Origin: Natranaeroarchaeum sulfidigenes
Lineage (GTDB): Archaea; Halobacteriota; Halobacteria; Halobacteriales; Natronoarchaeaceae
Assembly (NCBI RefSeq): GCF_017094485.1
Contig: NZ_CP064786.1
Location: 248,001 to 312,000, forward strand
Direction: 5' to 3'
Length of the DNA: 64,000 bases
The position numbers and the translations under genes were made by a program. The notes beneath the pieces are model-generated. The model did not search any database and had not been told where the DNA came from. It worked only from the letters and a program-made list of their open reading frames with translations. Below, one piece after another: positions 34,501 through 42,471 of this stretch. Within the stretch, counting starts at the first letter, position 1; every line of letters begins with the position of its first letter.

Positions 34501-34595
34501 TCTCGATCACGGGCGAGCTCATCGGTTGGTGAGACGTCGCCGCCTGTCGTTCGGGAAACCGATCCGCGGTCGGATCCACTGTCGTTCTGGCTCAT
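31587..34595 (-). CDS. GH13 alpha-amylase-type enzyme with C-terminal glucodextranase-like domain
   Basis: This 1002-residue glycoside hydrolase is predicted to be cytoplasmic, having no signal peptide or Tat motif. Domain order is a polar N terminus, a beta-sandwich region (about 50-280), the GH13 barrel from WLDDSVIYEIFTRSF, and a C-terminal domain of glucodextranase-C/DOMON type (about 780-990, NVWNRDRGFSLQFPQVYV). Barrel motifs are FDLVANHCG, GFRCDIAWG (nucleophile Asp493), FLMLDETI (acid/base Glu522) and ATENHDEKR (Asp587). Substrates are probably alpha-glucans or maltodextrins, possibly intracellular glycogen. The exact specificity cannot be read. It is divergent from radA. Confidence 0.9.
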   Translation of the reverse strand: MSQNDSGSDRGSVSRTTGGDVSPTDELARDRDTEGRSYRHYASEGADSYHPGQPRIVTVGSEIVNPAFVGAIYGSDHGDFRNRDHLSPRLPVLRRDPEEYDSDDFAWSIAERPEGSTAELSFSTPTNENQPRYDHGREHVTEFVPDESGRYTLRLDAPDGTHTQTIYAVPEPTDPDAGRPRVELDATLEGNEFSVGATPKLAPSRDSTTLRLDVTFLVDDRDSLSEDAISVNDTTAHIPLDALDGESARLHAVAYDGNRPSVVDTVELSPDGDVSLPNRPPSWLDDSVIYEIFTRSFHGERGKTDFDVLTDRVEYLDELGVDVVWLTPVVPSVSGAMDLSGGGPHGYDTLDYFDVAPDLTPSGTTPIEAYRQFIEACHDRDIRVLFDLVANHCGRDHEFFQASIEEATDRAGKWPHVESWDDESKYYDWFHRVHQSRYDGAGEQVEPEPRVTGFYDHLHMPNWNYDNLAVREHMLAVADFWSGEIGVDGFRCDIAWGVPHDFWKDVREVVRANNSEFLMLDETIPHDASFAENEFDAHFDTAEYTETAHAVARGEVEAFELLEAVKARTDKGFPDYTRLLNATENHDEKRLLNEAIHAGAYDDPESVQRACWAAGVALPGVPFVYYGQERAISRHGENRHLGPCDPRENDVRPGGMQRAFMNWDEYDEDHFQFYKRLIDRYHDLDALKPAAELEDVWHQSTDNVLAFGRDASDLDDVSGPERVVAIVNFEDGDPAQVQLPAAVDTTDVITDEDVAVEHNGTTTTVKVETIAVLETPTFDPLGETVVEWRNDSKYRRRNAYDMPTHETFDEACFDLQRFEVREFADSYQFVFEFDAIENVWNRDRGFSLQFPQVYVRDPDAEYGALNAAAGVNATFESVYQRRVLARPEGLVSVETGHGSLIGTGGAETLTDRDAILVWASKDDLPDPRTVEITPLVAGYDAKHKYDVRQTTTKATDWTFGTGQIEGTPPNVLDLITPAGVDRDDALAPFVDGVARIPFRSVD

Positions 34596-34918
34596 AATGC
34601 TTTATTGAGTAGCGTCTGATGGGTGTTCCGTGGCAGTAGTTCCGCACGGGAGAGAGGAGATACCGGTCACTGAACGCCGGTGAGTGTCGTCTCGCCCCGG
34701 ATGAATTTGTCTGGTGTGGGGAGTTTGCCAAACGTGCACACATAGCCTGACCAGTCTACACTTATATTATTTCCTTTTCTTGTCCGATTGTTCAGGAATA
34801 TTAGTGTAGGAATGGGGCGGATGGAATCTTCTCAAAATGAGACCGAGGCTACGAGTCAGTTTTACTTTCATTATGCTGTTAACGGAGGTTTATGTAGGGT
34901 CGGGCACAACGGAGATCC
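34596..34918. other. Gene-free divergent region between the GH13 gene and radA
   Basis: These 323 bp include an AT-rich core (34760-34805). An inverted repeat pairs CTACACT (34756-34762) with AGTGTAG (34803-34809), with AT-rich flanks that extend the pairing imperfectly through TATATT/AATATT. It lies about 110 nt before radA and 160 nt before the GH13 gene, so it could serve either promoter. No coding frame was seen. Confidence 0.45.
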
Positions 34919-35953
34919 ATGGCAGCAAACGAGGATCTAGAGGAACTCCCCGGCGTGGGTCCGGCAACCGCAGAGAAGCTTCAGGAGAACGGCTTCGACT
35001 CGTATCAGGGACTGGCAGTCGCCAGTCCGGGTGAACTGAGCAACACCGCCGACGTCGGTGAGAGTACGGCCTCGGATATCATTCAGGCCGCAAGAAAAGC
35101 CGCAGACATCGGTGGCTTCGAGAGTGGCTCGCAGGTACTCGAACGCCGCGAGGAGATCGGCAAGCTCTCGTTCAACATCGAGGAGGTCGACGACCTGCTG
35201 TCGGGCGGCGTCGAGACCCAGTCGATTACCGAGGTGTACGGCGAATTCGGTTCGGGGAAATCCCAGGTCACACACCAGCTTTCGGTGAACGTCCAGCTCC
35301 CCAAAGAACACGGCGGACTCCACGGCAGCGCCATCTTCATCGACAGCGAAGATACGTTCCGTCCCGAGCGTATCGACGACATGATCCGTGGGCTAGACGA
35401 CGAGATCATCGCGGCGACGATGGAAGATAGAGGGATTGAGGGCGAGCCGGGCGAGGACGAGGCGATGGAGGAGCTTCTGGAGAGTTTCCTCGACAACATC
35501 CACGTTGCGAAGGCGTTCAACAGCAACCACCAGATTCTCCTGGCCGAAAAGGCAAAAGAACTGGCAAGCGAGAGTCAGGACGACGAGTTCCCGACCCGAC
35601 TCCTCTGTGTCGACTCACTGACCGCCCACTTCCGCGCGGAGTACGTCGGCCGGGGTCAGCTTGCCGAACGCCAGCAGAAGCTCAACAAACACCTCCACGA
35701 CCTGATGCGCGTCGGCGATCTGAACAACACGGCCGTCCTCGTCACCAATCAGGTAGCCTCGAACCCCGACTCCTTCTTCGGCGATCCGACCCAGCCGATC
35801 GGCGGGAACATCCTGGGGCACACTTCCACGTTCCGAGTGTACCTACGCAAGTCAAAGGGATCGAAGCGGATCTTCAAGCTCGTCGACGCCCCGAACCTAG
35901 CCGATGGCGAGGCGATCATGCGCGTTGAGGACGAAGGCCTCGTCCCCGAGTAG
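34919..35953 (+). CDS. radA: DNA repair and recombination protein RadA
   Basis: This archaeal RecA/Rad51 recombinase forms filaments on single-stranded DNA and catalyses strand exchange. The 344-residue protein has an N-terminal helix-hairpin-helix domain ([12 protein letters not shown]), the polymerisation-linker region, Walker A GEFGSGKS (residues 108-115) and Walker [12 protein letters not shown]. The DNA-binding loop region is [22 protein letters not shown]. No intein interrupts it. A seven-T tract follows the stop codon. An inverted repeat lies upstream (34756-34809). Confidence 0.97.
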   Translation: MAANEDLEELPGVGPATAEKLQENGFDSYQGLAVASPGELSNTADVGESTASDIIQAARKAADIGGFESGSQVLERREEIGKLSFNIEEVDDLLSGGVETQSITEVYGEFGSGKSQVTHQLSVNVQLPKEHGGLHGSAIFIDSEDTFRPERIDDMIRGLDDEIIAATMEDRGIEGEPGEDEAMEELLESFLDNIHVAKAFNSNHQILLAEKAKELASESQDDEFPTRLLCVDSLTAHFRAEYVGRGQLAERQQKLNKHLHDLMRVGDLNNTAVLVTNQVASNPDSFFGDPTQPIGGNILGHTSTFRVYLRKSKGSKRIFKLVDAPNLADGEAIMRVEDEGLVPE

Positions 35954-35983
35954 CGCCGTAGCCACTAGAAGCGACTGACGCTG

Positions 35984-35990
35984 TTTTTTT
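35984..35990 (+). terminator. T-tract terminator after radA
   Basis: Seven consecutive T residues occur 31 nt after the radA stop codon. Short T-tracts without strong hairpins are usual archaeal termination signals. Confidence 0.5.
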
Positions 35991-36110
35991 GCGACGGGAA
36001 ACCTCCAACTTCGGCCGTGTTCGCAAGGGGGCAGTAGGTTCTCACAGACCGGTATCATTTGACCCATTTAAGTATATGAAGAACATTGTCAGTGATATTC
36101 AGAGGGTACG

Positions 36111-39100
36111 ATGAGCGATACTTATCAATCAGGTTTGACGACTGGCGTCGATGTAGCAGACGACCCGCGGGCCAACTACGATTATCAGGGTAGCGGGATC
36201 GAACGACCTGACCTCGTAGACGATCTCGACAGCCGGGTCGACGGCGATGTTCGGTTTGATTCCTACAGCCGACAGCTGTACGCCACCGATGCAAGTGCCT
36301 ACCAGCAACTCCCGATCGGCGTCGTCTCGCCGCGCTCGACCGAGGACGTCGCCGCGGTAATGGAGTACTGTGCCGACAATGAGATTCCAGTACTCCCCCG
36401 CGGCGGCGGGACAAGCCTCGCCGGGCAGGCCGTCAACGAAGCGGTCGTGCTAGATTTCAAACGCCACATGAACGGCTTCCTCTCGGTCGATCCCGACGAG
36501 CGGGTCGCACGAGCGCAAGCCGGAATCACGCTTGCACGCCTCAACGATCATCTCGAGGAATACGGCCTGAAGTACGCACCTGACCCGGCGTGGGGCGACA
36601 AAAGCGTTCTCGGTGGCTGTATCGGTAACAACACGACTGGCGCACACTCACTAAAGTATCATAAGGCGGACGGGTATATCGAATCAGTCGAAACGGTGCT
36701 GGCCGACGGTACGGTGACGGAGTTCGGCTGGGTCGACGTAGATGAGCTTGACGAGCTCGCCGGAGATGCTGACAGTGAAAGCCGCATCTACGCCGAGGTC
36801 CAGGCGATCCTCGAGGAACACACCGGGGAGATCGAGGCGAAGTTCCCAGATCTCAAGCGCAACGTCTCGGGGTACAACCTCGATCGGCTGGTCAAGGACG
36901 TCAACGAACGAGGACAGGTCAACGTCGGGCGGCTGTTGGCGGGCAGCGAGGGGACCCTCGCAATCGTCACCGAGGCGGAGGTGTCACTCGAACCGATTCC
37001 GTCCGAGACCTCGGTTGTCCTGCTGACCTACGATGATGTCATTTCAGCGATGGAAGACGTCGCGCCGATCCTCGAACACGATCCCGCCGCAGTCGAGGTG
37101 ATGGATGACGTCTTGCTCGATCTGGCGCGGGACACCGGCCAGTTCGCTGATCTCGTTGCAACACTTCCCGATGGAACTGACTCGACGCTGCTCGTCGAGT
37201 TCTACGCAGACTCCATCGCCGAGGGGAAACAGAAGGTGGCGAATCTGCTCGCCGACCGCCTGCCTGCCCACGATGCCGAAGTCGCTCCGGAGAACCCAAC
37301 AAGTACTGACGCGCCAATAAATGCGGTCGACGCGCTGGAGGCGTACGCCCCCGACCGGCAGGCGAAGTTCTGGAAGATGCGCAAGTCCGGTCTGCCAATT
37401 CTCCTCTCACGAACCGGTGACGACAAACACTGGCCGTTCGTCGAGGATACGGCGGTACCTGCCGAGAACCTGCCCGAGTACGTCGCCGACATTCAGGATG
37501 TCTTCGACGAGCATGGCACGTTTGCCTCTTACTACGCCCACGCCGGGCCCGGCGTTCTCCATATCCGCCCACTTCTGAACATCAAAACGCAGGACGGGCT
37601 GGATACGATGGCGGCAATCTCCGAGGCGCTGACCGACCTCGTCGTCGAATACGACGGCTCCATCTCGGGTGAACACGGCGACGGGCGAGCGCGGACGAAG
37701 TGGAACAGGAAACTCTACGGCGACCAGCTGTGGGACGTCTTCCGTGACCTAAAATCGACCTTCGATCCACAGGGGCTGCTCAATCCGGGGAACGTCTGTG
37801 GCGATCACGACCCGACCGAGAATCTCCGGTTCGATCCCGAGTATAGCTTCGATGCTGACTTTGATCCGGTCCTCAACTGGGAGAACGAGAACGGCTTTCA
37901 GGGAATGGCAGAGCTCTGTCACGGCTGTGCGGGCTGTGAGGGTCACCAGGACACCACTGGCGGGACGATGTGTCCGACCTACCGGGCGACCGACGAGGAG
38001 ATAACGAGCACTCGGGGGCGGGCGAACATGCTCCGAAACGCGATGAACGGCGAACTCCCCGACGAACTGTTTACCGACGAGTTCGTCAACGAGGTGCTCG
38101 ATCTCTGTATCGCCTGCAAGGGCTGCAAGAACGACTGCCCGAGCGGCGTCGACATGGCGAAGCTCAAAGCCGAGGTAACCCATGAGTATCACCAGCGCGA
38201 GGGCATCCCGCTGCGGGACCGGCTCTTCGCCAACGTCGAGACGCTGTTCAAACTGGGGAGCACGTTCGCACCAGTCTCGAACATCGCAATGAGCCTTCCG
38301 GGAACCAACTTGATGGCCGAGAAGGTGATGGGAATCGCCCGCGAGCGCGACCTCCCGTCGTTCCATCGCAGGACGTTCCGCAAGTGGATGCGTTCGCGCG
38401 GCGGATCCACGGTATCGGAAGCCGATGCGGAGCGAAAGGCGCTGTTGATCGCCGACCCCTACACCGACTACACGCACCCACACGTCGGAAAAGCCGCAGT
38501 CGAGGCGCTGGAGGCTGCAGGCGTCCACGTCCGGGTCCCCAACGACGTGACCGACAGTGGTCGCCCGGCGTTCTCGAAGAGTATGCTCGATCACGCCCGG
38601 TCGACTGCACGGGAGAACGTTGACACGCTTGCACCGCTCGTGGCAGAGGGCTGGGACGTCGTGACCGTTGAGCCGTCCGACGCGGTTATGTACCAGTCGG
38701 ACTACCAGTCGTTGCTCTCGGGCGAGGATGTCGACGCCGTCGCGGCCAACACCTACGGTGTCTGTGAGTATATCGACCGGTTCGAGCTCGATCAGGGGAT
38801 GAGCTTCGACGCGGACGCCGAGTCGCTGACGTATCACGGTCACTGCCAGCAGAAGGCAACGCGCAAGGACCACCACGCAGTCGGCGTGCTCCGGCGGGCA
38901 GGCTACGAGGTCGACGCGCTGGATTCATCGTGCTGCGGGATGGCTGGGTCCTTTGGCTATCAGGTCGAACACTACTCGATGAGTCAGGCGATCGGCAATA
39001 TCCTGTTCGGGCAGGTCGACGACTCGCCAGGCGAACAGGTCGTCGCGCCGGGGGCGTCCTGTCGGACACAGCTGTCGGACTACGACGCCCAGCACGGCGA

Positions 39101-39149
39101 GCCACCGCACCCGATCGAACGCGTTGCGGACGCACTGGCGGGTAACTAG
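36111..39149 (+). CDS. FAD-linked oxidase fused to iron-sulfur subunit (GlcD-GlcF type; D-lactate/2-hydroxyacid dehydrogenase)
   Basis: This 1012-residue fusion likely oxidises D-lactate, glycolate or another 2-hydroxyacid and passes electrons to the respiratory chain. The N-terminal half has the FAD_binding_4 domain (VLPRGGGTSLAGQAV, GNNTTGAHSLKYHK, LLAGSEGTLAIVTEA). The FAD-oxidase C domain ends around residue 560 with GEHGDGRARTKWN. The C-terminal half carries cysteine clusters of Fer4 type (CHGCAGCEGH, CIACKGCKNDCPSG) and CCG-type motifs (HGHCQQKA, SSCCGMAGSFGY). Substrate choice cannot be decided by reading. A TATA-like TTTAAGTATA is at 36067-36076. A peroxiredoxin follows 38 nt downstream. 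Confidence 0.9.
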   Translation: MSDTYQSGLTTGVDVADDPRANYDYQGSGIERPDLVDDLDSRVDGDVRFDSYSRQLYATDASAYQQLPIGVVSPRSTEDVAAVMEYCADNEIPVLPRGGGTSLAGQAVNEAVVLDFKRHMNGFLSVDPDERVARAQAGITLARLNDHLEEYGLKYAPDPAWGDKSVLGGCIGNNTTGAHSLKYHKADGYIESVETVLADGTVTEFGWVDVDELDELAGDADSESRIYAEVQAILEEHTGEIEAKFPDLKRNVSGYNLDRLVKDVNERGQVNVGRLLAGSEGTLAIVTEAEVSLEPIPSETSVVLLTYDDVISAMEDVAPILEHDPAAVEVMDDVLLDLARDTGQFADLVATLPDGTDSTLLVEFYADSIAEGKQKVANLLADRLPAHDAEVAPENPTSTDAPINAVDALEAYAPDRQAKFWKMRKSGLPILLSRTGDDKHWPFVEDTAVPAENLPEYVADIQDVFDEHGTFASYYAHAGPGVLHIRPLLNIKTQDGLDTMAAISEALTDLVVEYDGSISGEHGDGRARTKWNRKLYGDQLWDVFRDLKSTFDPQGLLNPGNVCGDHDPTENLRFDPEYSFDADFDPVLNWENENGFQGMAELCHGCAGCEGHQDTTGGTMCPTYRATDEEITSTRGRANMLRNAMNGELPDELFTDEFVNEVLDLCIACKGCKNDCPSGVDMAKLKAEVTHEYHQREGIPLRDRLFANVETLFKLGSTFAPVSNIAMSLPGTNLMAEKVMGIARERDLPSFHRRTFRKWMRSRGGSTVSEADAERKALLIADPYTDYTHPHVGKAAVEALEAAGVHVRVPNDVTDSGRPAFSKSMLDHARSTARENVDTLAPLVAEGWDVVTVEPSDAVMYQSDYQSLLSGEDVDAVAANTYGVCEYIDRFELDQGMSFDADAESLTYHGHCQQKATRKDHHAVGVLRRAGYEVDALDSSCCGMAGSFGYQVEHYSMSQAIGNILFGQVDDSPGEQVVAPGASCRTQLSDYDAQHGEPPHPIERVADALAGN

Positions 39150-39187
39150 GCCCCACCACTTAACACGGCACGCTCCCACGGTGAGAT

Positions 39188-40054
39188 ATGCTCACCGAGG
39201 GAACAAGGGCTCCCGATTTTACGCTACCTGCGGCGGTCGGCGGAGAGATCGAACAGCTGACGTTCAGTGAGTACGCAGCAGGCCAACTCACCGTTCTCGC
39301 ATTCTATCCGGCAGATTTCAGTCCAGCATGTACCGATGAACTCTGCTCGCTCCGGGATATCGATCTGTTCAACCTCCAGGACGAGATATCGATCCTCGGG
39401 ATTTCGACCGATAGCGCCTTTAGCCACCTCGAGTTCGCCCGTCAGAACGGCCTGGAATTCCCACTGTTGAGTGACAACGATGGTCGAGTCTCCGAACTCT
39501 TTGGCGTGCTCCACGATGAATTCGAGGGACATAACCGTCTCTCGCAGCGGGCGGTATTCGTCGTCGACGACCGACAGGAGATCAGATATGCGTGGGCGAC
39601 CGCCGATCCATATCAACTGCCGGATATCGAGGCAGTGCGAGCGGCCGTTGACTCCGTTCAGGACGACCGTGGAGCGATCGATCGATACCGCTCGGCACAC
39701 GACCACTACCGGTACGGCCGGTCCGAGCTAGAAAACGCCCGGGCGGCGTATGCGGGAGAGGACTGGGGCGTTGCGGCCGAGGCGTTCGCCGAAGCCGAGT
39801 ACTACTTCGGGGAGGCAGAAAGCGGGTTCGACACGGCGCGGCGATTCGCCGAGTCCGAGAACGTGGTTCGGACCGCAGAGAGCGCAAAAACCAAGACGAA
39901 GCAGTATCGCCAGTGTGCTCGCTGGTACGGCAAAGCGGCGCGACGACGAACCAGTGGGGATACCCCGCTCGCGACGGAGACCGAAGCTGACGCCGAAGCG
40001 GCCCTCGATGCCGCACGCGCGATGGAGCCGGTGCAGGATCTCTATACGTTTTGA
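39188..40054 (+). CDS. Peroxiredoxin with long C-terminal helical extension
   Basis: The first 155 residues are an AhpC/TSA-type peroxiredoxin that reduces peroxides. It has GTRAPDFTLPA, then VLAFYPADFSPACTDELC with the peroxidatic Cys48 and a second Cys53. About 130 further residues form Ala/Glu-rich helices (ARAAYAGEDWGVAAEAF, AEYYFGEAESGFDTARRFA). These resemble TPR-like repeats and are not part of normal peroxiredoxins. It lies 38 nt after the flavin/iron-sulfur oxidoreductase gene, whose activity could generate peroxide. A TATA-like CTTAACA (39160-39166) allows independent transcription. Confidence 0.87.
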   Translation: MLTEGTRAPDFTLPAAVGGEIEQLTFSEYAAGQLTVLAFYPADFSPACTDELCSLRDIDLFNLQDEISILGISTDSAFSHLEFARQNGLEFPLLSDNDGRVSELFGVLHDEFEGHNRLSQRAVFVVDDRQEIRYAWATADPYQLPDIEAVRAAVDSVQDDRGAIDRYRSAHDHYRYGRSELENARAAYAGEDWGVAAEAFAEAEYYFGEAESGFDTARRFAESENVVRTAESAKTKTKQYRQCARWYGKAARRRTSGDTPLATETEADAEAALDAARAMEPVQDLYTF

Positions 40055-40139
40055 GCCGTGCCGTGTCTCCTCCACTCACTAGATGCAATATAAGGTCTTT
40101 AATGGATGCACCATCACCCCCCAAACATTATAGCGAAGA

Positions 40140-40147
40140 TTTATAAT
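40140..40147 (+). promoter_or_regulatory. TATA box for the 93-residue conserved protein
   Basis: The sequence TTTATAAT lies 21-28 nt before the ATG at 40168, indicating a leaderless transcript. Confidence 0.6.
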
Positions 40148-40167
40148 GATCTTTCACCCACAAACAG

Positions 40168-40449
40168 ATGACGATGAAGAACACGACCGAACTGCTCACC
40201 GACGCGGAGTTCCCGATGACGTCCGACGAACTGCTCGACCGATACGGCGACGAAGAGATCGATCTCTCCAATGAAACCCTGCGTGAGGTCCTCGAACGGA
40301 CCGGCTCGGAGACGTACGAGAACAGAGAAGACGCCGAGTTCGCCATTTACTCCGGAGTCAGCGATCGAGCGATCGGCCGCAAGGGGTACAGCGACCGTGA
40401 CCCGACGCCGCTGGGCAGTCCGTACGGGCCCGACCAGTACTCGTTCTAA
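40168..40449 (+). CDS. Small haloarchaeal conserved protein (DUF5789-like)
   Basis: This 93-residue acidic protein has the pattern SDELLDRYGDEEIDLSNE, then LREVLERTG, and ends with SDRAIGRKGYSDRDP. I associate this with a small haloarchaeal family annotated DUF5789, whose function is unknown. A clean TATA box supports the start. The second ATG at 40174 is also possible. Its 3' end overlaps the convergent gene at 40446 by 4 nt. Confidence 0.78.
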   Translation: MTMKNTTELLTDAEFPMTSDELLDRYGDEEIDLSNETLREVLERTGSETYENREDAEFAIYSGVSDRAIGRKGYSDRDPTPLGSPYGPDQYSF

Positions 40450-41477
40450 CTTCTGGCCAGCACGGCGTCGACGTCCAGTGGTGGCGTCCCCGTTGCGTAG
40501 CCGTCGACCGATCCGGACGGGCGCACCCGGTAGACGATTGCTGGGCGGTGGGGAAGGTCAGGACGCTCTCCCTTGATCGCCGCCCACTCGTCGTCCCGAA
40601 AGCTCGAACAATCGACCAGAAGGACTGCATCCCCGTTGTGGCGTAGCTGTCCCGTCGCTTTCGTCCCTGCAGTCTCCCGAACGGCGGCTGTCGGCGTACT
40701 TGCGTTGCGTCGCGTCGGAGGCTGGGGTCGCGTCACCTCAACCAGCGTTCCCGACCCGCCGTCAGCCTCGACAGCCCCATCAGCTTCTGCTGATCGGGCA
40801 CGAAAGTCCAGTGAGTGACCCGTTCCGACCTCGATCTCGGGCGTGATCTCGTATCCCGCATCGATCAGTAGCTTTGCGGCATTGAACTCGCCCATGGCGG
40901 CGGTCATTCGCACTCTGTCGAATAGCTCGCTGGTCCCGAGTTTCCCCGCCATCGTCTCTCGATACTCGTCGAGCCGACCGGTCGCAAGGAACTCCTCGTA
41001 AAACGCCAGCGCGTCCTCGCTGTCCGCGTCCGGGAACCCCCCGGCGTGCTCGCTAAAGAACGCCCGCGTCGTCTCCCGACCGTCTTTTGACATGAAGACA
41101 GGGAGAAAGTACCACGAGAGATGTCCGTACTGCTCTAGCCACGGGTCCTCCTCGTACAGTTCCGCAAGGAACTCCCGCTGTGCCCAGCGGGCGATCTGAT
41201 ACGGAACACTGCGCCACCCGTACTTGTCGGTCCGCCAGAGGGACTCGGGCGTCTCGGTGTTGCCGAGCCAGTAACCGTGGTCGTCGTCCCACGCGAACAG
41301 CGCGAGGTCACCGTTGTCGACATCGTATCGGCGTATCTGCCAGTTGCCGGTCGGCTCGAAGCGGGGGGTCGTACGTCGTGCGCCGAGGTTGGCGTCCAGC
41401 GGATCGAAGACGTCACGTTCGACTCTGGCTGCCGTCCAGCGCTCGTCTGATCTGCGGAATCGAAGCGGGCTCGCCAC
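40446..41477 (-). CDS. Haloarchaeal hypothetical protein, 343 residues (DUF5784-like)
   Basis: This protein has aromatic-rich conserved-looking segments (YGWRSVPYQIARWAQREFLAELYEEDP, HLSWYFLPVFMSKDGRETTR). A later part, from about residue 215, has VGTGHSLDFRARS … GTLVEVTRPQPP … DAVLLVDCSSF. The order Asp-x-Arg … GTLVEVTRP resembles the core of a PD-(D/E)XK nuclease-like fold, though no catalytic assignment is safe. I think of the haloarchaeal family DUF5784. Its 3' end overlaps the neighbouring convergent gene by 4 nt. No signal peptide or membrane helix. Confidence 0.7.
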   Translation of the reverse strand: MASPLRFRRSDERWTAARVERDVFDPLDANLGARRTTPRFEPTGNWQIRRYDVDNGDLALFAWDDDHGYWLGNTETPESLWRTDKYGWRSVPYQIARWAQREFLAELYEEDPWLEQYGHLSWYFLPVFMSKDGRETTRAFFSEHAGGFPDADSEDALAFYEEFLATGRLDEYRETMAGKLGTSELFDRVRMTAAMGEFNAAKLLIDAGYEITPEIEVGTGHSLDFRARSAEADGAVEADGGSGTLVEVTRPQPPTRRNASTPTAAVRETAGTKATGQLRHNGDAVLLVDCSSFRDDEWAAIKGERPDLPHRPAIVYRVRPSGSVDGYATGTPPLDVDAVLARS

Positions 41478-41586
41478 GAAGAAACATAGGTAGTGGAGTG
41501 GTATACCAGTTGTCCTCGGCTGGGAATCGGACCTGAACGACCGTTACATTGATAACTGATCACTCCCAAGCATGAGTATACTTACC

Positions 41587-41760
41587 ATGTCACTTGGTGC
41601 CTACGACGAGGACGAACACGAACGCCGAGAGCAGAAAACGAGTACGGTCGATGCGGACTTCGACGACGCCAGAGAGGAGTACCGTGGCACCATCGAATAC
41701 GATTCCGGCGACTCGGCCGAGGACCTTCTGGATACGTTCGAGGAGATCAAATCGAACTGA
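41587..41760 (+). CDS. Small acidic haloarchaeal protein (DUF5786-like), 57 residues
   Basis: This acidic protein starts SLGAYDEDEHERRE and ends EDLLDTFEEIKSN. Its pattern fits a small haloarchaeal family that I recall as DUF5786. Function unknown. The ATG at 41587 is preferred over the in-frame ATG at 41572, since the conserved pattern begins there. A T-rich tract at 41772-41776 follows the stop and may terminate transcription. Confidence 0.72.
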   Translation: MSLGAYDEDEHERREQKTSTVDADFDDAREEYRGTIEYDSGDSAEDLLDTFEEIKSN

Positions 41761-41784
41761 CGAGGGCTCTTATTTTTCTTGGCG

Positions 41785-42471
41785 CTACCGCAGCAGTGCT
41801 GTCGACAGTGCGACCGCGCCGCCGGTTGCGACCACGTGTCCGATCAGCGCCGCCGCCAGCACCGGGCGATCCCACACAAAGGGGAGCAGTGCCAGCTGAA
41901 TCGCGGCGAAACCGATGTTGAGGAGATCGAGCTGCCGGTACGCGAGGGCTGTCTGCTCATCGAACTCGAAGGTGTAGGACCGCCAGACGGCGACGACGCT
42001 CGCCCACCAGCTCGTCCCGATTCGATAGGCCACGTCCCAGGCGATCAGCAACGCGAGGAAGACGACGAGCAGCGGGGGCTCCGGACCGAATAGCCGTTCG
42101 ACGAGCGGTAGTGACCCTGTCCGCGGATCGTACACGAACAGGTAGGTGACGAGGACGAGGAAGGCAACCAGCCCGAGGACGACCTCGAAACTGGAGCCAA
42201 AGAGCGCGGTCCGGTAGGCCTCGGGCGGGTCAAGTGCGCGAAGTCGCTGGCTGAACCGCAGCATGACTGCACTACCGACTGCAGCGACGCCGACTGCAAC
42301 GGTCCCGAACGCGGCCGCGTACCACAGATCGTAGTAGAGCGCACCGAGCAGGACCGCGAACTCGAAGCCGACCAGCTGGATCGTGACCGCTGCCCTGTCC
42401 GACAGATCGAGCCCCGGAATCGCGCCGACGATACTCTCGTAGACCCAGGCTTCGCCGTACTCGACGCTCAT
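41785..42471 (-). CDS. Multi-pass membrane protein, 228 residues
   Basis: This hydrophobic protein has about six predicted helices (near residues 35-55, 58-80, 98-118, 130-150, 180-200 and 205-225). Short charged loops separate them, including RFSQRLRALDPPEAYR. I do not recognise the family. It is translationally coupled by a 4-nt overlap (ATGA) to the upstream NAD(P)-binding epimerase-like gene, which suggests a shared membrane or redox function. Confidence 0.75.
   Translation of the reverse strand: MSVEYGEAWVYESIVGAIPGLDLSDRAAVTIQLVGFEFAVLLGALYYDLWYAAAFGTVAVGVAAVGSAVMLRFSQRLRALDPPEAYRTALFGSSFEVVLGLVAFLVLVTYLFVYDPRTGSLPLVERLFGPEPPLLVVFLALLIAWDVAYRIGTSWWASVVAVWRSYTFEFDEQTALAYRQLDLLNIGFAAIQLALLPFVWDRPVLAAALIGHVVATGGAVALSTALLR

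Noticed and set aside
32949-34532. Long plus-strand frame (527 codons) opposite the GH13 gene
   Set aside because: It lies antisense to a gene with complete catalytic motifs. Its translation is Val/Arg/Asp-rich without motifs, a typical shadow in GC-rich DNA.
37749-38876. Long minus-strand frame opposite the GlcD-GlcF fusion gene
   Set aside because: It is antisense to cysteine-cluster motifs of a clear gene, with no motif or start signal of its own.
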